A stretch of 32,979 nt of DNA from Anaerolineales bacterium (GCA_020845955.1 JADLEU010000229.1:1-32979); one strand, 5' to 3'; numbered from the stretch's first letter, positions 1-7,682 are shown. Program-made: numbers and translations. Notes: generated from the sequence alone by a model not told the origin.

Positions 1-99
1 ATCCGCGGCTACTTCGCGGACTTCCTGCCCGCGCGCGCCTTGGCGCTGACCAACTGTGAGGTCGTCCGACTGGCCCAGGCGGGAGCGGCCAAAACATGA
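1..99 (+). CDS. C-terminal tail of an unidentified protein (partial)
   Basis: The first reading frame is open from the window edge to a TGA at 97-99 and gives 32 residues ending AQAGAAKT. Nothing in this tail identifies a family. It ends 10 bases before the stop of the convergent truncated sensor gene, so the two genes meet tail to tail without room for a terminator. The start and most of the gene lie outside the window. It could be spurious, but codon use resembles the neighbouring genes. Confidence 0.45.
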   Translation: MRGYFADFLPARALALTNCEVVRLAQAGAAKT

Positions 100-109
100 T
101 CCGAACTTT

Positions 110-670
110 CTACGAGTGACTTAGCAGCACCAGCGCCTGCCCGTGAAACAGGCTGGGCGCGCGCACCGCGCCTAGCAGCACCAGGCTGATCCCCAGCAGG
201 ATGACGCCATGCGCGTAGGCGGCAAAGACCCAGACGGCCACGCCCGGCTCGGAGGCCAGGGCGGTGAACGGCCCAGACGTGTCGAGGCGCGGGTCGGACC
301 ATACCAACCCATGCCGATGGTTAGTGAAAACCAGGATCAGGAGAACGGCCGGGACAGCCAGACCCAAGGCCAGCAGGTCGGGCCGGAGTGAGCGTTCGCG
401 GCCCGTGTATTGCAAGGCAAAAGTGAGCCAGGCCAACGGGACCAGACTGATGCCGAGGTAAGCGATCCTGGCCCACGCCAGCTTGGCAGCCAGGCTGGCG
501 CTGGAGATTTCGAGGAAATACGCGGCGGCCCAGACCGCCCCGGCGAACGCAAACGCCGCGAACAGCCGGCCGGCGCGGGTGCGGCGGCCCCACCCATAGA
601 ACGCTATGGCCGCCGCGCCCACACCACCCAGCAGCACTGGCAGGCTGTACGGCGTAAACACAAAGTCCAC
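110..670 (-). pseudogene. Truncated 7TM sensor (histidine-kinase N-terminal 7TM domain only)
   Basis: 186 residues with about six hydrophobic helices. The pattern FAFAGAVWAAAYFLEISS, AYLGISLVPLAWLTFALQYTG and FTNHRHGLVW is that of the 7TM input domain (HisKA_7TM-like) found at the N-terminus of many histidine kinases, cyclases and SpoIIE-type phosphatases. In that family the 7TM block is followed by PAS, kinase or other output domains. Here the protein stops inside what should be the last helix (HGQALVLLSHS), so the whole output module is missing. The start is a GTG at 670 with a GGGAG ribosome site about five bases upstream. It lies downstream of, and in the same direction as, the degenerate LuxR regulator, suggesting a former two-component pair. 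It is most likely a gene remnant left by a deletion, though a stand-alone membrane sensor cannot be excluded. Confidence 0.7.
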
Positions 671-700
671 GTACGCTCCCAGCAGTCTTAGTTGGCCGTC

Positions 701-706
701 ATTATA
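701..706 (-). promoter_or_regulatory. -10 box upstream of the truncated 7TM sensor
   Basis: A perfect TATAAT on the minus strand lies about 30 bases upstream of the GTG at 670. No convincing -35 hexamer is seen at the usual distance. It suggests the 7TM fragment has, or had, its own promoter in the 220-base gap behind the LuxR-type gene. Confidence 0.45.
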
Positions 707-891
707 TACTCGCGTGGGGCGGTCGCGCCGTTCGGCCAGGGCGCGTCGGCGGCAGACCAGGATCGGCGCACATCCCCGCGGCCTGGCTGCAGCAGCGTGG
801 GCGCGCGAGCGGGTCCGCCGGTTGAGGGACGCCGGCGCCAGGCAGGGAAACGCCGGCCGGACGGGGAATTCAAGAGCGAATGACGTGGGGC

Positions 892-1557
892 TTAGTGCGC
901 GGTCCAGGTCATAGAGGTTCCATACCGGCGGGCGAAGTTCGCGGCTTCACCGCGGTTCTTCATCTTGAGCTTGTCGAGGATGTTGCGAACGTGGATCTTG
1001 ACCGTGTGCTCTGAAATAACGAGTTGCTGGGCGATTTCCTGATTGGTCGCCCCGCCTGCCACGCAGCGCAGCACTTCAATCTCCCGCCGCGTCAGATGAT
1101 CCATTACCGAGGGCTGCGGCTCTGGGCGTGCCATCTGCAGCCGGAACTTTTGGATCAGCCGGCTGGTCTGTGCCCGCGAAATTACCAGTTCGCCGTTGGC
1201 CAGGGCCCGCAGCGCGGCCAACACATGCGAGACCGGCGTTGCCCTGGCGATATAGCCCTTGGCGCCAGCCCGAAACGCCTCGAACAACTCGTCATCCGTA
1301 TCCTGGGCGCCCAGCAGCACCACCTGGCATTCCGCCTGCCGAGCCCCGATCTCGCGCAGCGTCTCCATCAAATTGCTGCCGGCCAGTTCGGCGCTCAACA
1401 GCACCACATTGGGCTTTAGAACTGCAATCTGGTCTAGGGTTTCACGCAGCGTGCTGATTCGGCCCACAATCTCATAGCCGGTCTCAGTGGACAGCAAACT
1501 GCGCAACCCTTCGCCAAACAGCACGTGCTCGTGCGCAATGAGAAGACGCATCGTCAT
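892..1557 (-). CDS. NarL/LuxR-type response regulator with degenerate receiver
   Basis: 221 residues: a CheY-like receiver (about 3-120) and a LuxR-type DNA-binding helix-turn-helix (about 150-210, with LTRREIEVLRCVAGGATNQE and ISEHTVKIHVRNILDKL). The HTH is canonical. The receiver has the right fold pattern but not the chemistry. The acidic pair is His9-Glu10, the phospho-acceptor aspartate after VVLL is Ser55, the conserved Thr/Ser position is Gly83, and the conserved lysine in the GYxxK motif is Arg105. It should therefore not accept phosphate from a kinase and probably acts as a phosphorylation-independent DNA-binding regulator. The truncated 7TM sensor follows it on the same strand, so partner and phosphorylation may have been lost together. 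ATG codons at 1557 and 1551 are both possible starts. The upstream gap to mutY is AT-richer than average and presumably carries its promoter. Confidence 0.9.
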   Translation of the reverse strand: MTMRLLIAHEHVLFGEGLRSLLSTETGYEIVGRISTLRETLDQIAVLKPNVVLLSAELAGSNLMETLREIGARQAECQVVLLGAQDTDDELFEAFRAGAKGYIARATPVSHVLAALRALANGELVISRAQTSRLIQKFRLQMARPEPQPSVMDHLTRREIEVLRCVAGGATNQEIAQQLVISEHTVKIHVRNILDKLKMKNRGEAANFARRYGTSMTWTAH

Positions 1558-1884
1558 CAGTGCAGCATCTTACGTTACACGGTGGCTGGCCGTAAGCGTG
1601 CCCCCTGGCTGCAGGCTGCACATCCTGGCAGCCAACCCACGTGCCGTATAACCCCCTCCTTACCGTTTTATGTAATCTCAGCGTTCACCCAGAAAACTGT
1701 GTTCGATAATATCTGTAAATTACCGCATTCTTGGCGATAATAACAAAAGGGATTCGTTGAGAGGGGAGTTAGAGGAGAGTTTAGAGAACTACAAGGGGCT
1801 CGCTATCGCTTGGAAACAAGCCAAACGTTCGAAACGGTCGTGCGCTGCGCCGAGTCACGGGGGTGAATGCAGGCAGGCTGAACC
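1558..1884. other. Intergenic region between mutY and the LuxR-type gene
   Basis: About 327 bases with no credible gene. It contains an AT-rich patch around 1650-1750 that stands out in this GC-rich segment and probably holds the promoter of the minus-strand LuxR-type gene. I could not fix a convincing -35/-10 pair. Toward mutY there are only weak short inverted repeats (around 1810-1840) and no clear T-run terminator. Confidence 0.4.
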
Positions 1885-3018
1885 CTAGCCCCCACCCTTC
1901 GTCCCTGGTCTGTCGTCCCGGAGCAGTCCGCGCTTCTCGTCAGCCAACAGCGCCTCAGCGATCTTACGGTCCAGCTTGCCCATGGGATATTGGACCAATT
2001 CCTGCACGCGGACCCAACGGCGCAGGCGGCCCGCGCGCCGCAGCCGGCCGGCCTGCCAGCGGCAGTCGAACACGTGCAGCGTGAGCCTGAAATGGGTAAA
2101 GGCGTGCTGCATGGTCAGCATTCGAGAGCCGATTCGCACCTTCAGCCCGCAATCGGCGCGCAGCGCCGCGCGCAGACAGGCGCCGTGCCGCGCATCTGCC
2201 TTGCGGCCGGCCTGAGCCTCGGCCGGGCACACCGCCTCCGGAAAAGCCCACAGCCCACCCAACAGCGCCTCGGGCGGCCGCTGGACAATCAGCACGCGCT
2301 CGCGCTTGCGCACCACGCCGGCCGCCTGCACGCGTTGCGGCCGCGCCGGGCGGGCGGGCGTGACCGGCCGCTCGCGCTGCACACCCAGGCGATAGGCCGC
2401 GCACAGATCGCGCAGCGGGCAGAGCAGACAGGCTGGGGCGCGCGGCGTGCAAATGGCCGCACCCAGGTCCATCAGCGCCTGGTTGTAGTCGCCGGCGCGG
2501 CCCGGCGGCACCAGGCTCTCGGCCAGCGCCCACAACTGCCTCTCGCCGGCCGGTGATTTCACGTCGGCGCGGAAATCGAACACCCGCGCCAGCACGCGCT
2601 TGACGTTGCCATCGAGCACCGCCGCATCTAACCCAAAGGCGATCGAGGCGATCGCGCCCGCGGTGTAGCGGCCAATACCGGGCAGAGCGCGCAGCGCCGC
2701 CACCGTGCGCGGCAGCGCGCCGCCGTACTCGACCGCCACCTGCTGCGCGGCGCGCAGCAGGTGGCGCGCGCGCGAGTAGTAGCCCAATCCCTCCCAGGCC
2801 GCCAGCACCGCCTGCGGCTCGGCGGCAGCCAGCGCCTCGATTGTCGGGAACAGCCTCAGCCAGCGCTGGTAATAGGGGAGCACGGTCTCCACCTGAGTCT
2901 GTTGGAGCATCACCTCGGAGACCCAGACCTGGTATGGGTCGCGCGTGGCGCGCCAGGGCAGAGCGCGCTGATGGCGCGCATACCAAGACAACAGGCGACC
3001 GGATAGATCGGAGGTCAT
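1885..3018 (-). CDS. mutY: A/G-specific adenine DNA glycosylase MutY
   Basis: 377 residues from the ATG at 3018. MutY removes adenine mispaired with 8-oxoguanine in base-excision repair. Visible hallmarks are WVSEVMLQQTQV with the catalytic Glu35, the helix-hairpin-helix LPGIGRYTAGAI, AAVLDGNVKRVLAR with the catalytic Asp136, and the iron-sulfur loop C-x6-C-x2-C-x5-C at residues 190-206. The C-terminal third (about 230-350, with VLIVQRPPEALLGGLWAFPE and QHAFTHFRLTLHVF) is the NUDIX-like domain that reads 8-oxoguanine. An in-frame ATG at 3039 would add seven residues. The later ATG is preferred because a perfect TATAAT ends seven bases before it, so transcription would begin at or next to that ATG, giving a leaderless message. 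It is divergent from dnaA across a 0.75-kb region. All catalytic residues are intact. Confidence 0.95.
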   Translation of the reverse strand: MTSDLSGRLLSWYARHQRALPWRATRDPYQVWVSEVMLQQTQVETVLPYYQRWLRLFPTIEALAAAEPQAVLAAWEGLGYYSRARHLLRAAQQVAVEYGGALPRTVAALRALPGIGRYTAGAIASIAFGLDAAVLDGNVKRVLARVFDFRADVKSPAGERQLWALAESLVPPGRAGDYNQALMDLGAAICTPRAPACLLCPLRDLCAAYRLGVQRERPVTPARPARPQRVQAAGVVRKRERVLIVQRPPEALLGGLWAFPEAVCPAEAQAGRKADARHGACLRAALRADCGLKVRIGSRMLTMQHAFTHFRLTLHVFDCRWQAGRLRRAGRLRRWVRVQELVQYPMGKLDRKIAEALLADEKRGLLRDDRPGTKGGG

Positions 3019-3024
3019 AGGGCG

Positions 3025-3030
3025 ATTATA
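3025..3030 (-). promoter_or_regulatory. -10 box of mutY, positioned for a leaderless transcript
   Basis: A perfect TATAAT on the minus strand is separated by only six bases from the ATG at 3018. Bacterial transcription usually begins about seven bases after the -10 box, which here is the start codon itself. The -35 region is weak. It overlaps the seven-residue extension that the upstream ATG at 3039 would encode, which is why that start was not chosen. Confidence 0.6.
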
Positions 3031-3039
3031 CTGGCTCAT

Positions 3040-3551
3040 GGGCCGCGACTTGACAGCACGGGTTATGCAGTCGCTTTGCTGCCTTCGCCGCGGCCAAAGG
3101 CGAGATCAGGCGGGGTGTGGATAAGCGGCGGATTATCGGGGATAAGTTGCTGAGAATGTGGAGAAACATGTGGAGGTAGCGCCCTAATCTTGGGATAACT
3201 GCTGGTGCCTTTTCGGCACTGCACGCCCAGGCGCTGACGCGCGGCCAAGGGGTCGGGCGAGGCCGCCCTCCGGCCAGATGGCGCTCTCTCATCCTCCCCT
3301 GCGAGGCTTGAGCACACTCCTACAAGAGCGCCGGAGTCCCTGCCTGATGAGCTTTCATGGCACGCGGACAGGTGGCAGGAAGCGGGTGATACCCCCATAG
3401 GTGGGCGTCCCTGGCCGGCCCTTGGGTGTTTGTGGCGGTGAGTCCGCCTCCGGTGAACGGCGCCGGTCAACGGCAGCGTGCTCCGGGAGTTCTTAACATT
3501 CGCCCGGTTTTAAAGAATCGAATCTTTTAACTTCACATCACGCGATTCTAC
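3040..3551. other. Upstream DnaA-box region, candidate half of oriC
   Basis: Non-coding stretch between mutY and the dnaA promoter. A perfect DnaA box is present on the minus strand at 3116-3124 (TGTGGATAA, the complement of TTATCCACA). Weaker relatives follow: TGTGGAGAA at 3157-3165 (8 of 9), CGGGGATAA at 3137-3145 (7 of 9) and TTGGGATAA at 3190-3198 (7 of 9), all in the same orientation. A 12-base imperfect direct repeat, CCGGTNAACGGC, sits at 3450-3461 and 3463-3474. The boxes may autoregulate dnaA, form part of the origin, or both. No protein with family-like features is seen here on either strand. Confidence 0.55.
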
Positions 3552-3580
3552 TTGAATCGGCCTCGCCAGTCTGTTAGAAT
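3552..3580 (+). promoter_or_regulatory. Sigma-70-type promoter of dnaA
   Basis: TTGAAT at 3552-3557 and TAGAAT at 3575-3580 are separated by exactly 17 bases, in a locally AT-rich patch. The start of transcription would be near 3587, leaving a leader of about 200 bases before the dnaA ATG. The longest possible dnaA reading frame begins on the TTG of this -35 element, so that start cannot be used on this transcript. Confidence 0.65.
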
Positions 3581-3785
3581 TCGCGTCGCTGCCGGAAACG
3601 AAACCTGGCAACCTAATTGGCGGCCATCATCCCTTCCCAATTCACAGGTCAAGGGGGCAGGGCAGCGCTGTCCATCAGCGGCGGTCTTCTCGCGCCCCGC
3701 GAAGGCCAAGGCCAGCGCGTGGCGGCAGCAGCGGCCGCCTGGCGCAGCCGAACACCGGACTCCTCTTCGCGCAGGGAGAATGCCG

Positions 3786-5150
3786 ATGCAGCCTGATCAA
3801 GTCTGGCAAGCGGCCCTTGGCCAACTGCAAATGGAAATCCCCAAGAGCACCTTCGATACCTGGGTCCGCGGCACCGCGCTGGTGGCCCAGGAGGAGGACG
3901 CTTACGTTGTGGGAGTCAACAACGCCTATGCCAAGGACTGGCTGGAGAACCGGCTGCAGGGCACGGTAAAGCGCACCCTCACCAACCTGGTCGGCCGCAG
4001 CGTCGATGTCCACTTCGTCGTCGCTCCCGCCAGCAGCGCGCCGGCGCCTAACAGCATGGGGACAGACCCGGGTGACCAAGCGCCTGAAGGCGCTAGCGGC
4101 GCGCGGCTCGCCGCGCTGAGCTCGTCCACGCTCAACCCGAAGTACAAGTTCGAGTCGTTTGTCGTTGGGCCGAGCAATCGCCTGGCGCACGCGGCCTGTA
4201 TGGCCGCGGCCGAGAACCCGGCCAAGGCTTATAACCCGCTGTTTGTCTACGGCGGCGTTGGGCTGGGGAAGACCCACCTGCTGCAGGCCGTGGGCAATGC
4301 CTGCCGGGCGCGCGGCCTGGCCGTGCTATATGTCTCTTCCGAGGAGTTTACCAACGACCTGATCAACGCCATCCGCAACCACACCACGGAAGACTTCCGC
4401 GACAAGTATCGCAGCATCGATGTGCTCTTGATCGACGACATCCAGTTCATCGCCGGCAAGGAATCGACCCAGGAAGAGTTCTTCCACACCTTCAACACCC
4501 TGCACGGGCAGGACAAGCAGTTGGTGATGACGTCAGATCGCCCGCCCAAGGCCATGGTGACGCTGGAAGAGCGGCTGCGCTCGCGGTTCGAGTGGGGCTT
4601 GACGGTCGACATTCAGCCCCCCGACCTGGAGACGCGCCAGGCCATCCTGCGCACCAAGGCCGAGCGCGCCCGGCGGCAAGTGGACGACGCCGTCATTGAG
4701 TTGATTGCGCGCCGCGTGCAAAGCAACATCCGCGAGCTCGAAGGCGCGCTGACGCGCGTGCTGGCCTACGCCGACCTGATCGGCCAGCCCTTGACCATGG
4801 ATCTGGCCACCTCGGCCCTGGCGGATCTGCTGCCGCGCCATCGCACGCTGGCCGCGCCGCAGATCATCGACACGGTGGCGGGGTTCTACACCGTGACGAG
4901 CGCCGCCCTGCTGGGACCGGACCGGACCAAAGAAGTGGCCCTGGCCCGCCAAGTCGCGATGTACCTGCTCCGCGAGGAGACCGAGGCTTCGCTACCGGCT
5001 ATTGGCGAAGCGCTCGGCGGCCGCGACCACACCACCATCATGTACGGCTGCAGGAAGATTGCCGACATGATCGAGCGCGATGACAGCCTGCGCCGCCAGG
5101 TGATCTCGCTCCGCGAACGCCTGTACAGCCAGGTCGGCGTCCCAGCCTGA
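3786..5150 (+). CDS. dnaA: Chromosomal replication initiator DnaA
   Basis: 454 residues from the ATG at 3786, the normal DnaA size. DnaA binds DnaA boxes as an ATP-bound oligomer and opens the origin. Domain I (about 1-85, VWQAALGQLQMEIPKSTFDTW) is followed by a short variable linker rich in Ala, Ser and Pro. The AAA+ domain then has Walker A GGVGLGKT (residues 156-163), Walker B VLLIDDIQF (213-221), sensor-I TSDRP and the arginine-finger segment RLRSRFEWGL. Domain IV ends with the DNA-binding signature GGRDHTTIMYG (411-421). The start is supported by AGGGAG at 3773-3778, seven bases before this ATG; the in-frame ATG at 3780 is too close to that site. Reading further upstream would run into the promoter. 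dnaN does not follow, unlike the classic dnaA-dnaN-recF order. Confidence 0.97.
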   Translation: MQPDQVWQAALGQLQMEIPKSTFDTWVRGTALVAQEEDAYVVGVNNAYAKDWLENRLQGTVKRTLTNLVGRSVDVHFVVAPASSAPAPNSMGTDPGDQAPEGASGARLAALSSSTLNPKYKFESFVVGPSNRLAHAACMAAAENPAKAYNPLFVYGGVGLGKTHLLQAVGNACRARGLAVLYVSSEEFTNDLINAIRNHTTEDFRDKYRSIDVLLIDDIQFIAGKESTQEEFFHTFNTLHGQDKQLVMTSDRPPKAMVTLEERLRSRFEWGLTVDIQPPDLETRQAILRTKAERARRQVDDAVIELIARRVQSNIRELEGALTRVLAYADLIGQPLTMDLATSALADLLPRHRTLAAPQIIDTVAGFYTVTSAALLGPDRTKEVALARQVAMYLLREETEASLPAIGEALGGRDHTTIMYGCRKIADMIERDDSLRRQVISLRERLYSQVGVPA

Positions 5151-5170
5151 CACCACGCTTCTCCTTGCCC

Positions 5171-5197
5171 AGGCACCTTTGCATAAGGCGCCTTTTT
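5171..5197 (+). terminator. Intrinsic terminator of dnaA
   Basis: AGGCACC and GGCGCCT form a seven-pair stem with one mismatch around a nine-base loop, followed directly by TTTTT at 5193-5197. It begins 20 bases after the dnaA stop codon and is the clearest intrinsic terminator in the window. Confidence 0.8.
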
Positions 5198-5683
5198 GAT
5201 TCCGCCGGGGAAGCGCTCGGCACGGACTTTCCCGTCCGGCAGTTCCAGCACGTCGGTTTACTTATGTAGCTGAGACGACTCCGAATGTGGATAAGTGACC
5301 CCTATTCTGTGGAAAAGCGGCCCCAGCTGGGGAAAGATTGGTGCCTTGAGTTGTGGTGGAATTGGCCTTATGAAAAGATTACAGCCTATATATGGGGGGT
5401 GATCGTAATCCACCGGATAGATGTATAGCCTGGCACCGGAGTAATCGTTATGACGTGCCTGCGCTGTCCCCAACATCCCCATTTTCCTCAGGCCTAGCCT
5501 GGGGAGAATGAGCGCACGGCCAGCCGCCACATGCGGCGTTACCTTGCTCGGCCAGCCTGCGGCTGCGGTCTAAACGCCGCTCTTCGCTGGCTCTCCACAT
5601 TTCCCCAGCGACTACTGCGACTACGAGATATATATCTACTTAATTAACAGGATCTGTATAACAATCTCGTTCCAGCCATGGCG
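5198..5683. other. Downstream dnaA region with DnaA boxes and AT-rich element, candidate oriC
   Basis: No credible gene occupies this stretch. A perfect DnaA box TGTGGATAA is at 5286-5294 and TGTGGAAAA (8 of 9) at 5308-5316, both on the minus strand. Weaker 7-of-9 forward matches are at 5406-5414 and 5591-5599. At the far end is a strongly AT-rich tract, about 5620-5670, containing the palindromes AGATATATATCT (5626-5637) and TTAATTAA (5640-5647), plausible as a DNA unwinding element. Together with the boxes upstream of dnaA this resembles a replication origin placed next to its initiator gene. Confidence 0.6.
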
Positions 5684-6283
5684 CTAACGCTGATGTCCGG
5701 TCAGGCTGGTAAGAGGCTTCTCGCGTTTGGCCTCACGCTGGCGCGTCTTCCAGGCGGTACGCTGGCCTTCGATGTCACGGCTAAGCGCCATCCAGTCGGG
5801 CACCAGCAGCTGCAGCCCCTGGAAGTTGTGCGGCAGCAGATAGCTCATCAGCCAGAAGCGCAGCCAGCGCCGGCTGATGGGATAAGCGGTGAGATCGAGC
5901 CCCAGCATGGTGCGGCCGAGGAAAGGCCCGACCAGGCGCTGATCGCTCCAGCGCACGCGCTCCGGCTCAAACGGGATAGGCCGCGTGGTGCGGATCCGGT
6001 TGTACGAGATGGCCAGTCGGAAGAGCGGCGTGCTCAGCAGCACGTGGTTAGCGCGGCACTGCACGTAGGCCAGTCGTGGTCCAATCAGGGCGTAGCCGAA
6101 GATGAGCAGGCTGACGGCGCTGAGACCCAGCAGCCCGGCACGCACTTCGACCGCGTCCAACGGTCCAGGCACCCAAACTACCATCACCGCCGACAGCGCG
6201 GCGGTGAGCAGCGCCGGGGCGCGCCACAACGCGAACAGGCGCGCATACAGCAGCAGGGGATGGCGGCGGGCGGCAGCGGGCAT
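5684..6283 (-). CDS. Membrane protein with two N-terminal helices and a PH-like domain
   Basis: 199 residues from the ATG at 6283. Two strongly hydrophobic segments (about 20-40 and 45-68) precede a soluble part with the strand pattern LAYVQCRANHVLLSTPLFRLAISYNRIRTTRPI, which resembles bacterial PH-like (YdbT-type) domains on membrane anchors. The C-terminus is basic (TRQREAKREKPL) and probably cytoplasmic. I do not recognise a precise family and no catalytic residues are evident. The reading frame is open further upstream, but that part is Arg/Pro-rich and unlike a protein N-terminus, and a TATACT -10 box lies 12 bases before the chosen ATG. It is convergent with dnaA across the putative origin and shows no operon partner. 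Confidence 0.6.
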   Translation of the reverse strand: MPAAARRHPLLLYARLFALWRAPALLTAALSAVMVVWVPGPLDAVEVRAGLLGLSAVSLLIFGYALIGPRLAYVQCRANHVLLSTPLFRLAISYNRIRTTRPIPFEPERVRWSDQRLVGPFLGRTMLGLDLTAYPISRRWLRFWLMSYLLPHNFQGLQLLVPDWMALSRDIEGQRTAWKTRQREAKREKPLTSLTGHQR

Positions 6284-6295
6284 GGCTGGCGCCGG

Positions 6296-6301
6296 AGTAT
6301 A
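6296..6301 (-). promoter_or_regulatory. -10 box of the PH-like membrane protein gene
   Basis: TATACT on the minus strand, 12 bases before the ATG at 6283, giving a leader of only a few bases. The -35 region is not convincing. Confidence 0.4.
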
Positions 6302-6530
6302 GCACCAAACTGCCGCCAAAAAGAGGGACCAAAGCTGCTGGGCAGCATTGCCGGCCCAAGGACAACGCCGCGCATGGGTGGCGCATGCTGACGGATCGCG
6401 CCCCGGCGATTGCGGCGTGCCGATGGCTTTCGGCCACCGGTTGGGCATGGAGGCCGCCCTGGTCCGCTGGCAGCGGCCGTAACCTTTCGGCTTCTGCCTC
6501 ATCTAACCTCCCTAGACCAGGAGGTCGATG

Positions 6531-6938
6531 ATGAGAAAAACGCAATCCATTGGGATCATGGTTCACCTGAAAACCGATCTGGAGGCGGCCGAAGCGCGCG
6601 TCACGGCCGCGCTCAAGGCCGAGGGTTTTGGGGTGCTGACGCGCATCGACGCGCGCGCAACGTTCCAGCAGAAGTTGGGCGTCGAATTTCGCCCCTACCT
6701 GATCCTGGGCGCCTGCAACCCAGCGCTGGCCTACCGCGCGCTGACCGCGGCGCCGGAAGTGGGCCTGCTGCTGCCGTGCAACGTCACCGTGGCCGCCGAC
6801 CCCGGCGGCGGCACTGAGGTCGCGCTGGTCGATCCGCTCTCCATGCTGGGAGTGGTGGATGACCCCGCGCTCGCGCCCATCGCCGCCGAGGCGCGCGATC
6901 GCCTGGCCCGCGTGGCCGCTGCCTTGCAGGGAGAGTAG
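6531..6938 (+). CDS. DUF302 family protein
   Basis: 135 residues. The sequence (IGIMVHLKTDLEAAEARVTAAL, GVLTRIDARATFQQKLGVEF, RPYLILGACNPALAYRAL, LLLPCNVTV) is typical of DUF302, a small alpha/beta domain of unknown biochemical role sometimes linked to redox or metal stress. The ACNP motif around the single central cysteine is the family signature. Two consecutive ATGs occur; the second, at 6531, is chosen because AGGAGG (6519-6524) is six bases before it and only three before the first. There is no signal peptide, so it should be cytoplasmic. The FmdB-like zinc-ribbon gene starts three bases after its stop, so the two are surely co-transcribed. Confidence 0.88.
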   Translation: MRKTQSIGIMVHLKTDLEAAEARVTAALKAEGFGVLTRIDARATFQQKLGVEFRPYLILGACNPALAYRALTAAPEVGLLLPCNVTVAADPGGGTEVALVDPLSMLGVVDDPALAPIAAEARDRLARVAAALQGE

Positions 6939-6941
6939 GCC

Positions 6942-7154
6942 ATGCCGCTCTTTGAATTTGTGTGTGCCGCCTGCCAGACGCCCTTCGAGGAGTTGGTCCG
7001 CAGCAGTGAGGCGGTCAAAGAGGTCGTTTGCCCCGCCTGCGGCAGCCGGCAGGTGCGCCGGCAGTTATCCACGATTGCCGCCAAGCGTCCCTCCGGCAGC
7101 GGCGGCTACGCCAGTTCCGCCAGCGCCGCGGCCTGCGCCCCCGGCGGCACTTGA
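6942..7154 (+). CDS. FmdB-type zinc-ribbon protein
   Basis: 70 residues. MPLFEFVCAACQTPFEELV followed by CPACGSRQVRRQLST is the FmdB/CxxC_CxxC_SSSS family: two CxxC pairs (residues 8-11 and 30-33) that should bind one zinc, then a Gly/Ser/Ala-rich flexible tail. The family is often called a putative regulator but its function is unproven. It lies three bases after the DUF302 gene, with GGAGAG before the start, so it is the second gene of a two-gene operon. A large perfect hairpin follows 72 bases later and probably ends the transcript. Confidence 0.9.
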   Translation: MPLFEFVCAACQTPFEELVRSSEAVKEVVCPACGSRQVRRQLSTIAAKRPSGSGGYASSASAAACAPGGT

Positions 7155-7226
7155 GGCATCCGCTGATCCGGCCGTGCGCCGGCGACCATCCTGATCACCT
7201 GGACAGCGCCTCAAAGCGCATCAGGC

Positions 7227-7272
7227 GCACTCCGCGGACGGGCTGGCACAGGCTGGCCCGTCCGCGGAGTGC
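7227..7272. terminator. Large perfect hairpin (17-bp stem, 12-base loop)
   Basis: The arms at 7227-7243 and 7256-7272 are exact reverse complements (GCACTCCGCGGACGGGC on the left) around a 12-base loop. It lies downstream of the DUF302-FmdB pair. There is no T-run after it, so it may be a non-canonical terminator, an mRNA 3' stabiliser, or an extragenic palindromic repeat. Confidence 0.6.
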
Positions 7273-7653
7273 CGATCCTGGGCACAGAAGATCACCCAGT
7301 AGGCGTTAAGCGCCCGCACCTCGGCTGCCGAGTTGGCGCCAAAAGACACCCCCCCGCATTCCACTCGAACCCAGGCCCATCGCGGCCTCCATGCGCCGGT
7401 ACGGCGTCGTCCGTAGGGGCGAAGCATCGGCCCTCGTCCCCCCAAGGCCTGAGGCCTGCTGCGCCGGCCGCTGCTTCGCCCTGTGCGCCGCTGCGCTCTT
7501 TCTCCTCCAGCGCCCAACGCGTGTTATCTCACAGCTCAAGAGCTATGCCCGACCACGCGGTCGGGATATCGTAGAACGGGCCCTTGCCAGCCGGTGCCGG
7601 CCTTAGCTTGCCTGGGGCGCGACACGATTGGCAGGTAAGTCGCCGTTTGCCGA
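7273..7653. other. Unassigned region upstream of padR
   Basis: About 380 bases without a recognisable gene. Short open frames on both strands are Arg/Ala/Pro-rich and look like composition artefacts. The minus strand at about 7270-7350 reads FGANSAAEVRALNAYWVIF, which is more protein-like and might be a fragment of a lost gene, but no family is recognised. Two small inverted repeats (GGCGTTAAGCGCC near 7300 and a Gly/Cys-rich one just after it) are present. Confidence 0.3.
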
Positions 7654-7682
7654 TTGACAAGATCCAAAACATCCACTAGTAT
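7654..7682 (+). promoter_or_regulatory. Sigma-70-type promoter of padR
   Basis: A perfect -35 TTGACA (7654-7659), a 17-base spacer and TAGTAT (7677-7682). The start of transcription is expected near 7689, inside the inverted-repeat operator. The open reading frame of padR begins formally at the TTG of this -35 box, so the true start must be later. Confidence 0.7.

Noticed and set aside
3552-3785. 78-residue N-terminal extension of DnaA
   Set aside because: Its first codon is part of the -35 box, the sequence is unlike domain I of DnaA, and the ATG at 3786 has a well-placed ribosome site.
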